From contig JACCXL010000263.1 of NCBI GenBank assembly GCA_013697015.1, forward strand, positions 1-5,151: 5,151 nucleotides of DNA, read 5' to 3'. This DNA is from Chthoniobacterales bacterium. Lineage in GTDB: Bacteria > Verrucomicrobiota > Verrucomicrobiia > Chthoniobacterales > UBA10450. The notes beneath the pieces were generated by a model. The model saw only the letters and a list, made by a program, of their open reading frames with translations. It was not told the DNA's origin and made no database searches. Both the position numbers and the translations under genes were made by a program. Positions 1 to 5,151 of the stretch are shown here, in pieces. The first letter of the stretch is position 1; each line of letters starts with the position of its first letter.

Positions 1-123
1 TATGACGATGGCGAGAAGGTGGCGGCTGGATTTTCGCCGGCGATGAGCGGGCAATATTTCGTGGCGGTGGATTTACGCGAAGGCGAAGAGTCGACGTGCT
101 GTCTTGTTTATTCCTATAAGTAA
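1..123 (+). CDS. C-terminal end of an unidentified protein (5' partial)
   Basis: An open frame enters from the left edge and reads 40 codons to a TAA at 121-123. The visible tail is mildly acidic (DLREGEES) with hydrophobic stretches, and it ends in a Cys-Cys pair followed by LVYSYK. The alternation of hydrophobic and polar residues (QYFVAVDL, CCLVYSYK) would suit beta strands closing a small domain, which is inference. The stop shares its last A with the ATG of the next gene (TAATG), a typical coupled-gene junction and the main reason to believe the frame is real. I do not recognise the family, and too little is visible to assign a function. Confidence 0.6.
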   Translation, partial: YDDGEKVAAGFSPAMSGQYFVAVDLREGEESTCCLVYSYK

Positions 124-614
124 TGAGCAGGCGGAGCGGGGGAAGGTTTGCACGGGTGCAAAGCTGGCTGCAAAAAGCGCCGGCCATTTTTGTGGCGAGC
201 AGCGTGCTGGCCGCATGCGCAGGAGGGAATCACAGTCCGCTCACGGCCAACGGCGGCAAACTCTTCTCGGTCACAGCCCAGAAGACCGCTTTTTTTAAGT
301 ATGGCCCGCAGCAGGGGAACGGGCCTGACAGCGAATTGCCTCGAGACACGCTCGTTACTCTGATTCGTCCCTCTTTCGGATACTCCAAGGTGCAGCTAGT
401 AAACGATGGACAGCAGGGATTTGTCGCCAGCGACGACATCAAGATCGCGCCGGCTACGCTCGTCGCCGCGCTCACCGCGCCGCCGCCCGATCCCACGGTC
501 CCGAGAGCGCCAGGCGGGAAGCGCTTTAGGTTAAATACGAACGATCCACGGCTCGCGCCCCCGCCCGAGCAACTGCCTGATCCCGACCTGCCGCCGGAAA
601 GTTCGCCGCGGTAG
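123..614 (+). CDS. Putative lipoprotein with bacterial SH3-like domain and proline-rich tail
   Basis: The protein has 163 residues. The N-terminus is arginine-rich (R3, R4, R8, R11), followed by a hydrophobic stretch (about 19-31) and a lipobox LAAC with Cys32, so signal peptidase II cleavage and lipidation are expected. The residue after Cys is Ala, which would not act as an inner-membrane retention signal by the E. coli rule. Residues about 46-110 look like a bacterial SH3 domain: VTAQKTAFFKYGPQ, then LPRDTLVTLI, then YSKVQL and a DGQQGFVAS strand. SH3-like domains of this type often bind cell-wall peptides or proteins; binding here is inferred. Residues about 119-162 are rich in proline with Arg and Asp, a disordered spacer or wall-spanning tail. 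The ATG overlaps the previous stop by one base. A GTG at 156 (codon 12), preceded by GGAAGG at 141-146, is a rival start that would still keep a 20-residue lipoprotein signal. Orthologue and partner are unknown. Confidence 0.8.
   Translation: MSRRSGGRFARVQSWLQKAPAIFVASSVLAACAGGNHSPLTANGGKLFSVTAQKTAFFKYGPQQGNGPDSELPRDTLVTLIRPSFGYSKVQLVNDGQQGFVASDDIKIAPATLVAALTAPPPDPTVPRAPGGKRFRLNTNDPRLAPPPEQLPDPDLPPESSPR
141..146 (+). promoter_or_regulatory. Possible Shine-Dalgarno for alternative GTG start of the lipoprotein
   Basis: GGAAGG, preceded by more G residues from 138, lies nine bases before an in-frame GTG at 156-158 (codon 12 of the lipoprotein). No comparable purine tract sits just before the ATG at 123. 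If used, it shortens the signal peptide to about 20 residues before the lipidated Cys. It also lies inside the reading frame from ATG 123, where it encodes glycine and arginine, so it may be coincidence. Confidence 0.3.
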
Positions 615-674
615 CCCGCGCGATCGTAGACTTTCTCTCGCCGGTCTCGTTAGGTATGCTGCGCGCTTCAATTC
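615..674 (+). other. Short intergenic spacer, largest non-coding gap in the window
   Basis: Sixty bases separate the lipoprotein stop from the acylphosphatase ATG. This is the only place where a promoter for the downstream operon would naturally sit. TAGGTATGCT at 651-660 has a loose -10 resemblance (TATGCT at 655-660), but I see no matching -35 box at a proper distance. A 4-base AGAC/GTCT complement (628-631 with 644-647) is too short to call a terminator and has no T-run. No firm regulatory call is possible. Confidence 0.4.
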
Positions 675-953
675 ATGATATCGACCGAGGTCTTCTATGA
701 AGGGCACGTGCAAGGCGTTGGCTTCCGTTACACCGTGAAGCAGATTGCGAAAGGCTTCGATGTGACCGGCTGGGTGCGCAATCTGCCGGATGGCCGCGTG
801 GAATTGCGCGCCACCGGCGCGGAGGAGGAGGTGCGCGCTTTCCTCGGTGCGATTGGCGAAAGCGAATTGCGCGCGCACATTCACAAGCAAACCGAATCCG
901 CGGTGTCACCGCCGCCGGTCGGGCCGAAAGGATTTCAGATCGGATATGACTGA
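675..953 (+). CDS. acyP: Acylphosphatase
   Basis: A 92-residue cytosolic enzyme that hydrolyses the carboxyl-phosphate bond of acyl phosphates such as acetyl phosphate or 1,3-bisphosphoglycerate (family knowledge). The length is typical of the family. The signature GHVQGVGFR at residues 10-18 includes the phosphate-binding loop and catalytic Arg18. The second motif GWVRNLPDGRVE at 32-43 supplies catalytic Asn36. The C-terminus ends in FQIGYD, like the usual final beta strand (F-x-I-x-Y). Both catalytic residues are present, so it should be active. The ATG at 675 is the only sensible start, because a stop (TAG 651-653) lies just upstream in frame with no other start codon between. The Shine-Dalgarno is poor. 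The last eight bases overlap the following ABC ATPase gene, suggesting coupled translation. The physiological role of bacterial acylphosphatases is generally unclear, and the link to the transporter is inference from position only. Confidence 0.96.
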   Translation: MISTEVFYEGHVQGVGFRYTVKQIAKGFDVTGWVRNLPDGRVELRATGAEEEVRAFLGAIGESELRAHIHKQTESAVSPPPVGPKGFQIGYD

Positions 954-1797
954 CGCGATCACGGTAACTTCGGTGAGCAAAAGCTTCCCGATACCATTCC
1001 AGCGCCGCCCGATGGTGGCGGTGCGCGACGTCAGCTTCCGCGTGGAAGCGGGACAGGTCTACGGCTTGCTCGGGCCAAACGGTTCCGGCAAAAGCACGAC
1101 GCTCAAGATGATCCTCGGTCTGGTGCGGCCAACGCGGGGGACGACCGAAATTTTCGGACGTGACAGCGAGTTTGTTGCGAGCCGCACCTCGGTCGGTTTT
1201 CTGCCGGAGAGCCCCTACTTTCCCAAATATTTGACCGGGGAGGAGATGCTTCGTTTCTACGGCAAAGTTTGCGGGTTGGGCGGCTCGGAATTGAGGACAC
1301 GAATCGACACATTGCTGGAACTCGTCCGCCTAACGAACGCACGCACTCGCCGGCTGGGCGGTTATTCCAAGGGCATGCTTCAGCGCATCGGCCTGGCGCA
1401 GGCGTTGATCAACGATCCGAAAGTCGTGATCCTCGATGAACCGACCGCCGGCGTGGATCCAGCGGGATCGCGCGAGATTCGCGACCTGATCCTCGATTTG
1501 AAAGCGCGCGGCATGACCGTGCTTCTTTCGTCTCACTTGCTCGAACAGGTACAGGAAGTGTGCGACCGCGTCGGCATTCTGGCGCAGGGCGAGCTCGTCC
1601 GCGAAGGTCCGCTGCGAGAGCTGATCGCGATCGAAAATCGCACACAGCTTGTGCTGGAGAATGCTTCGGTTGAACTAATTGGCGAAATCGAAACCCGTGC
1701 GCTGGCCGCGGGTGCGCAGGTGGTCGAGAAGCGCAATTCGGAGACCACGCTGGAGAAGCTTTTTCTGGAGGCAACGCAATCTGCCACGCGCCGTTGA
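946..1797 (+). CDS. ABC transporter ATP-binding protein (ABC-2 exporter type)
   Basis: A 283-residue nucleotide-binding subunit that would power the permease encoded next, at the cytoplasmic face of the inner membrane. All ABC motifs are present: Walker A GPNGSGKST (43-51), Q-loop region FLPE (85-88) with Glu88 in the usual Gln position, a variant signature YSKGM (140-144), Walker B VVILDEP (160-166) with catalytic Glu165, D-loop AGVDP (168-172) and H-loop His197. Glu in the Q-loop and a YSKGM-like signature are common in the CcmA/NatA-like group that pairs with ABC-2 permeases, so it should be functional. Residues about 223-283 form the C-terminal extension usual for this group. The ATG at 946 overlaps the acylphosphatase stop (ATGACTGA), with AAAGGA at 927-932 as a somewhat distant Shine-Dalgarno. 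The frame is open further upstream to an ATG at 790, but that extension is a shadow of acylphosphatase (Arg/Ala/Pro/Cys-rich) and should not be included. The substrate is unknown. Confidence 0.96.
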   Translation: MTDAITVTSVSKSFPIPFQRRPMVAVRDVSFRVEAGQVYGLLGPNGSGKSTTLKMILGLVRPTRGTTEIFGRDSEFVASRTSVGFLPESPYFPKYLTGEEMLRFYGKVCGLGGSELRTRIDTLLELVRLTNARTRRLGGYSKGMLQRIGLAQALINDPKVVILDEPTAGVDPAGSREIRDLILDLKARGMTVLLSSHLLEQVQEVCDRVGILAQGELVREGPLRELIAIENRTQLVLENASVELIGEIETRALAAGAQVVEKRNSETTLEKLFLEATQSATRR

Positions 1798-1807
1798 GCG
1801 AAAAATC

Positions 1808-2695
1808 GTGAGCGAACTCCCACACACCGCATTTTCACTGCGCCGCGTCGGAGCGTTGACCTCGAATACGCTGCGCGAGCTGACGCGGCTGCGCGTATTT
1901 TATGTGCTGCTGCTTTTCGCGTTACTGCTGATCGGGAGCTCGTTTTTCCTGGCGCGCATGACGTTCCAGCAAGAGTTCCAAGTCCTGAAGGACATCTCGC
2001 TGGGCGCGATAAACATTCTCACGTCCGTTCTCGCGATCGTCGCGACCGCGCGATTGCTCCCGCAAGAGATCGAGGATCGAACGATCTACACGATTCTGGC
2101 CAAGCCGGTCCATCGCGGTGAATACATGCTGGGCAAACTGGCCGGCGTGCTCTTGCTGCTGGCCATTACCACACTCCTGATGAGCGCGCTTTTCCTGGCG
2201 GTGCTTTATGTGCGTGAACACACCGTGCTGGCTGAGACGGCGCGTCAAATGCGTGCGGCGCCGCCTGACCATCTCGAGGAAGCGTTGCGCAACGTGCGCG
2301 CCTCCGCGTTCAACCTCAATCTTCTGCCCGGGATCGCGATTATCTTCCTGAAGGCTGCGTTGCTCGCTGCCCTCACGCTTTTCGTCTCCACGTTTGCGAC
2401 CTCGAATATTTTCGCGGTCGTGGTGATGGTCTTTGTTTATTTCATCGGGCACCTGGAAGGGACCGCGCGCGAATACTGGCAGCAGGAACACGGCACCGGT
2501 TGGATCGCGAGCACGTTTCTGGGTTTGGTGGCACTCCTCTTTCCGGATCTTCAGTTGTTCAATCTGGTCGATGATGTGGTCGCTGGCACTCCCATCCTGC
2601 CGGCGCTCTTCGCGAAAACCGCGGCGCTCGGCGGATTTTACGTGACGCTTTATTTCCTGCTCGCGTGGGCGGTCTTTTATCGGAGAGAATTGTGA
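1808..2695 (+). CDS. ABC-2 type transporter permease
   Basis: The 295-residue integral membrane partner of the preceding ATPase. Hydrophobic segments lie at about 31-49, 63-83, 111-135, 174-196, 201-215, 233-246 and 272-290, giving six or seven membrane passes. After the second comes the conserved cytoplasmic element QEIEDRTIYTILAKPVHRGE (86-105) followed by YMLGKLAG, matching the E-x-x-x-x-T-x-x-x-L-x-x-P-x-x-R-x-x-x-x-x-G-K pattern of ABC-2/NosY-like permeases. A polar loop at about 136-172 (acidic and basic, with an AAPPD turn) separates the third and fourth segments. The start is GTG 1808, ten bases after the ATPase stop, with only a weak GAG at 1796-1798. The frame is open back to ATG 1679, but that part overlaps the ATPase and is implausibly Arg/Trp-rich. 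The first internal Met is residue 51, beyond the first membrane helix, so a non-ATG start is required. The fit is to one subunit of an exporter, probably acting as a homodimer (inference). The substrate is unknown. Confidence 0.93.
   Translation: MSELPHTAFSLRRVGALTSNTLRELTRLRVFYVLLLFALLLIGSSFFLARMTFQQEFQVLKDISLGAINILTSVLAIVATARLLPQEIEDRTIYTILAKPVHRGEYMLGKLAGVLLLLAITTLLMSALFLAVLYVREHTVLAETARQMRAAPPDHLEEALRNVRASAFNLNLLPGIAIIFLKAALLAALTLFVSTFATSNIFAVVVMVFVYFIGHLEGTAREYWQQEHGTGWIASTFLGLVALLFPDLQLFNLVDDVVAGTPILPALFAKTAALGGFYVTLYFLLAWAVFYRREL
2682..2687 (+). promoter_or_regulatory. Shine-Dalgarno deciding the GTG start of the TPR-like gene
   Basis: GGAGAG lies inside the last codons of the permease gene. 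The GGAG core ends six bases before GTG 2692, an ideal spacing. It supports GTG 2692 over the in-frame GTG at 2665 and implies translational coupling through the GTGA overlap. Confidence 0.75.
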
Positions 2696-3468
2696 TTCGC
2701 GGCCTGCTCATCCTGTCCATTCTTCTGGTTACCGGCCTCGCCAAGATTCCGGTCGAAGCGGCAATTTCGGCCGAACACCGGCGAGAACATTTCCGGGCCG
2801 TCGAGTTCGGGTTGGGTTTGCGCGAGCAGGTCGGGCAGCTCGGATTCATCGCGGCGCTGAGCGGGTTTCGCGCGCTGGTAGCCGACTTCGTTTTCATTCA
2901 GGCGCACGTCGCCTGGGAACGAACGGAATGGGGACGGGTCTTGCTGCTCTTTCGCCAGGTAACGACGCTGCAGCCGCGCGCGATTCTGTTTTGGGACATG
3001 GCTGCCTGGCATATGGCGTGGAATGCCAGCGTCGCAGCGATGAACGATCCGGCCCAGCCGCGCTTGGCGTTGCGCTTGCGCGCACAGCGGGAGTATTTCG
3101 ATTTAGGCCGCGATTTTTTGGAGCGCGGAATCCGAAATAATCCGGAAAAGCCGCAGCTCTACGAAGCACTCGGGAGGCTTTATCGCGATAAGTATCATGA
3201 TCATGCGCATGCGGCGGAATATTTCGAGCAGGCGGCGGCTTTGCCTGACGCGCCGAGCTATGACAGGCGCTTTGCCGCCTATGAGCTCTCGTATTGTGCG
3301 GGCCGGGAACAGGAAGCGTACGAGCGCTTACATCGACTCTACCAGAGCGGCGAACGTGAACGCCTCCCCACCTTGCTCAAGCGTCTCAAGTTTCTGGAAG
3401 AGCAACTGCACGTGCCGCTGGCTGAACGCATCCCCGACCAGTTGCCGGCGGACACTCCGAAGCGCTGA
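2692..3468 (+). CDS. Membrane-anchored TPR-like protein linked to the ABC transporter
   Basis: A 258-residue protein of unknown biochemical role. Residues 2-17 (IRGLLILSILLVTGLA) form one N-terminal hydrophobic segment with a single preceding Arg, so it is either an inner-membrane anchor or an uncleaved signal; the rest would face the periplasm (inference). Residues 50-114 form an aromatic-rich block: GFRALVADFVFIQA (58-71), then a Trp75/Trp80 helix, LQPR (93-96), and FWDMAAWHMAWNASV (100-114). From memory this resembles a family found beside ABC-2 transporters in Verrucomicrobiota and Planctomycetota. Residues about 139-220 look like two or three degenerate TPR helical pairs: RGIRNNPEKPQLYEALGRLY, then AAEYFEQAAALPDAP, then the YELSYCAGREQEAYERL helices. 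A small His cluster, HDHAH (169-173), sits between them. The C-terminus is charged and ends in a Pro-rich tail. The start is GTG 2692, overlapping the permease stop as GTGA with a good Shine-Dalgarno. It is probably an accessory or scaffold subunit. Confidence 0.85.
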   Translation: MIRGLLILSILLVTGLAKIPVEAAISAEHRREHFRAVEFGLGLREQVGQLGFIAALSGFRALVADFVFIQAHVAWERTEWGRVLLLFRQVTTLQPRAILFWDMAAWHMAWNASVAAMNDPAQPRLALRLRAQREYFDLGRDFLERGIRNNPEKPQLYEALGRLYRDKYHDHAHAAEYFEQAAALPDAPSYDRRFAAYELSYCAGREQEAYERLHRLYQSGERERLPTLLKRLKFLEEQLHVPLAERIPDQLPADTPKR

Positions 3469-4190
3469 TGCGGTACGCGATCTTCAGCGATCTGCACGCG
3501 AACCTCGAGGCGACCGAAGCCGTTTTGCAGGACGCTCGGGAGCGTGAATGCACGCATTTTGTTTGTCTGGGAGATGTGGTCGGATACAACGCCAATCCGC
3601 ACGAGTGCGTGGAAATCGTGCGCGCAATGGATTGCCCCGTCGTGCAGGGAAACCACGACGAACAAGCGTCGCTGGCGGCCTCTTCGCGTGGATTTAATGA
3701 GCTCGCGGAGCGCGCCATCGACTGGACGCGCGAGCATTTGACCGAGGCGGACAAAGAGTGGCTGCGCGATCTGCGAATGTCGCGTCAGATCCGGGATTTT
3801 ACGATCGTGCACGCGACCCTCGATACCCCGAAGCAATGGGGTTACGTCTTCAATAATCTCGACGCGGCCGCCAGTTTCACCTACCAGCACACGACGGTGT
3901 GTTTCTTCGGCCATACCCATGTCCCAGGTGCTTTTGTGCGGGACGAAGCGGTGAAACGGATTCGGGTGGATCATCTGCAAATCGAAAGCGGGAAAAAATA
4001 TTTCATTAACGCCGGCAGTGTCGGCCAACCGCGCGACGGCGACTGGCGGGCTGCCTATTGCATTTACGATCTCGAGCGGATCATCGTGGAACAGCGGCGC
4101 TTGAAATACGACATGGCCGCCGCGCAGAAGAAAATCATCGAGGCGGGGCTGCCGCGCCTGCTAGCCGAACGCCTGCAGCTCGGTCGATGA
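3468..4190 (+). CDS. Calcineurin-like metallophosphoesterase (YfcE/Metallophos_2 type)
   Basis: A 240-residue soluble, probably cytosolic, dinuclear-metal phosphoesterase. All family motifs are visible in order: D8-x-H10 (SDLHAN), GD at 35-36 followed by VVGYNANPHECV, GNHD at 61-64, His115 (VHATLD) and GHTH at 148-151. A typical closing NAGSVGQPRDGD strand and loop lies at 181-192. The complete metal-ligand set implies an active enzyme. The GDVVGYNANPHEC stretch and the NAGSVGQPR ending place it with YfcE/MJ0936-like small phosphodiesterases and phosphatases rather than LpxH or the Ser/Thr PPP phosphatases. Residues about 201-240 add a helical, charged C-terminal tail (RRLKYDMAAAQKKIIEAGLP) of the kind often seen in this group. 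No signal peptide is present. The ATG shares its A with the stop of the TPR-like gene (TGATG), so translation is probably re-initiated there, since there is no strong Shine-Dalgarno. The physiological substrate cannot be told from sequence; a cyclic nucleotide, a nucleotide or a phosphoprotein are all possible. Confidence 0.93.
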   Translation: MRYAIFSDLHANLEATEAVLQDARERECTHFVCLGDVVGYNANPHECVEIVRAMDCPVVQGNHDEQASLAASSRGFNELAERAIDWTREHLTEADKEWLRDLRMSRQIRDFTIVHATLDTPKQWGYVFNNLDAAASFTYQHTTVCFFGHTHVPGAFVRDEAVKRIRVDHLQIESGKKYFINAGSVGQPRDGDWRAAYCIYDLERIIVEQRRLKYDMAAAQKKIIEAGLPRLLAERLQLGR

Positions 4191-4213
4191 GCGCTTTGAG
4201 ACGCGGCCGTTGA
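4187..4213 (+). other. Eight-codon mini-ORF bridging two genes
   Basis: An ATG overlapping the metallophosphoesterase stop (ATGA, 4187-4190) opens a reading frame MSALRRGR that stops at TGA 4211-4213. That stop overlaps the proposed TTG start of the glycosyltransferase (4210-4212). It could be a chance ORF, a coupling leader that carries ribosomes from one gene to the next, or the true start of the glycosyltransferase separated from the rest by a one-base frameshift. No independent evidence that it is translated. Confidence 0.3.
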
Positions 4214-5151
4214 GTGCAGCGATCAGATCGATTCTGGTGATCAAGCCGAGTTCGCTCGGCGATGTCGTGCACACGCTGCCGGCAGTCGCCCGCCTCCGCG
4301 CCGCCCATCCCGAAGCTAAAATTACCTGGGTGATCAATCCGGAATGGGCGCCGCTCCTCCGGGGAAATCCCGACATCGATCACGTGCACATTTTCCCGCG
4401 GGGAGACTTGCGGGGCTTGGGCGCGCCGCGAAGTCTGATCCCATGGGTGGTGCAAACTCGCGCCCTCAAGCCGGATGTGGCGGCAGATTTTCAAGGACTG
4501 CTGCGCAGCGCCTTGATCGCAAAAATCAGCGGGGCGAAGGGGTGCTACGGCATGAGCGACAGCCGCGAGGGCTCACGCTGGTTTTACGATCACGTGACGC
4601 AGGTGGATCGCCGGGCTCACGCCGTCGACCGTTATCTCGAGCTCGCGACACAGTTGGGTGCGAAGGCCGATTCGCCTGTGCGCTTCGCTCTTCCGACCGG
4701 CGATCCGCTGCCGCGCTTCGATTCATATCCGCCGTTCGTTGCCCTGCATCCTTTCGCGCGAGGCGAGCGGAAGTCGCTCTCTCCTCCGGTCATTGAGCAA
4801 CTCTGTGCCGCGCTCGCTCCTATTCGCGTCGTGATCGTCGGCCGGTCCTCCCGGCGTCTCGGTGTCCCAGATAATTGTGTGAACCTCACGAATCAGACAT
4901 CGCTTCTGCAACTTGTCTGGGTCCTGCGCGCGGCTGCGTTCACCATCAGTGTGGATAGCGGGCCGATGCACATTGCCGCGGCTGTCACGGACAATCTTCT
5001 CTCCATTCACACGTGGACTGATCCCGCGCGCGTCGGTCCCTACAATCGGGCGGCATGGATCTGGAAAAACGGCGAGGTGAAGCGGGTCAGCGAACTGGAC
5101 GGCGCGATCGGCAAGAGAAAACGGAGATCGTTTCGCGCCGCCGATATCGGC
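4210..5151 (+). CDS. Glycosyltransferase family 9 (heptosyltransferase-like), 3' truncated by window
   Basis: An uninterrupted frame of 314 codons runs off the right edge; members of the family are usually about 320-360 residues, so only the C-terminus is missing. GT9 enzymes such as WaaC and WaaF transfer heptose from ADP-heptose to lipopolysaccharide core at the inner face of the inner membrane. N-terminal motif ILVIKPSSLGDVVHTLPAV (8-26) contains the conserved Asp18 that corresponds to the catalytic Asp. DFQGLLRSAL (93-102) matches the usual F-x-G-L-x-R-S block. The donor-binding C-terminal half shows HPFARGERKSL (180-190), SVDSGPMHIAAA (247-258, usually DTGPMHLAAA) and TDPARVGPYN (270-279). 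In this frame the only start codon between the upstream stop (TAG 4162-4164) and the first beta strand is TTG 4210, giving LSAAIRSILVIK. No in-frame ATG or GTG precedes it, and a weak GAG at 4198-4200 lies nine bases upstream. The sugar and acceptor specificity are unknown. Confidence 0.92.
   Translation, partial: MSAAIRSILVIKPSSLGDVVHTLPAVARLRAAHPEAKITWVINPEWAPLLRGNPDIDHVHIFPRGDLRGLGAPRSLIPWVVQTRALKPDVAADFQGLLRSALIAKISGAKGCYGMSDSREGSRWFYDHVTQVDRRAHAVDRYLELATQLGAKADSPVRFALPTGDPLPRFDSYPPFVALHPFARGERKSLSPPVIEQLCAALAPIRVVIVGRSSRRLGVPDNCVNLTNQTSLLQLVWVLRAAAFTISVDSGPMHIAAAVTDNLLSIHTWTDPARVGPYNRAAWIWKNGEVKRVSELDGAIGKRKRRSFRAADIG

Noticed and set aside
104..298. Small plus-strand frame over the start of the lipoprotein gene
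   Set aside because: It overlaps both the upstream partial gene and the lipoprotein and ends inside the latter; the lipoprotein frame has a lipobox and SH3-like pattern, this one has nothing recognisable.
615..674. Promoter or terminator between the lipoprotein and acylphosphatase
   Set aside because: TATGCT at 655-660 has no matching -35 element, and the only complementary arms are four bases without a T-run, so neither can be supported.
790..945. N-terminal extension of the ABC ATPase to ATG 790
   Set aside because: It lies entirely inside the acylphosphatase gene in another frame, translates to an Arg/Ala/Cys-rich sequence with no ABC character, and the proper ATPase start with family-typical N-terminus is ATG 946.
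1679..1807. N-terminal extension of the permease to ATG 1679
   Set aside because: It overlaps the end of the ATPase gene in another frame and is rich in Arg and Trp, a typical shadow translation; GTG 1808 fits spacing and the first membrane helix.
1922..2491. Long minus-strand frame (189 codons) opposite the permease
   Set aside because: The product is a run of Arg, Gln, Glu and His without hydrophobic core, the expected antisense shadow of a membrane protein gene; the plus strand encodes a clear ABC-2 permease.
3339..4028. Long minus-strand frame (229 codons) opposite the metallophosphoesterase
   Set aside because: The plus strand carries every catalytic motif of the phosphoesterase family, and this antisense frame crosses a gene boundary and shows no recognisable domain.
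4344..4796. Plus-strand frame of 150 codons inside the glycosyltransferase
   Set aside because: The translation is Arg/Gly/Ser-rich low-complexity, while the overlapping frame gives an unbroken GT9 protein with all motifs.

Overview
The window is a densely packed stretch of a GC-rich bacterial chromosome with every supported gene on the + strand. I see no RNA gene, insertion sequence, CRISPR array or convincing terminator. A heptosyltransferase-type glycosyltransferase (GT9) and a lipoprotein point to a Gram-negative cell envelope. The GTG/TTG starts, very tight packing and the ABC ATPase / ABC-2 permease / TPR-protein trio remind me of Verrucomicrobiota (Chthoniobacter-like soil or freshwater lineages). 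That is a judgement from memory of similar proteins and no search was run; Planctomycetota or Acidobacteriota are not excluded.

Layout: the tail of an unidentified gene (1-123) abuts, through TAATG, a small lipoprotein with an SH3-like domain (123-614). After 60 bases without a gene comes an acylphosphatase (675-953). Its end overlaps the start of an ABC transporter ATPase (946-1797). An ABC-2 type permease (1808-2695) follows, then a membrane-anchored TPR-like protein (2692-3468), a calcineurin-like metallophosphoesterase (3468-4190), and a GT9 glycosyltransferase (4210 to beyond the right edge).

From the acylphosphatase onward, junctions are overlaps of 8, 4 and 1 bases or gaps of 10 and 19 bases, so 675-5151 reads as one translationally coupled operon. 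The ATPase and permease form the two halves of an exporter-type ABC transporter. The TPR-like protein, locked to the permease by a GTGA overlap and a good Shine-Dalgarno, is the best candidate for an unexplored third component. The metallophosphoesterase and glycosyltransferase may be in the operon for expression reasons only, or may tie it to envelope biogenesis. The substrate cannot be read from the sequence.

Several starts differ from the longest open frames. The ATPase starts at 946 (not 790), the permease at GTG 1808 (not 1679), the TPR protein at GTG 2692 (not 2665), and the glycosyltransferase at TTG 4210, next to an 8-codon ATG mini-ORF. No clearly novel defence or mobile system is visible. 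The points most worth following are the ABC-TPR module and the unusual start of the glycosyltransferase gene.
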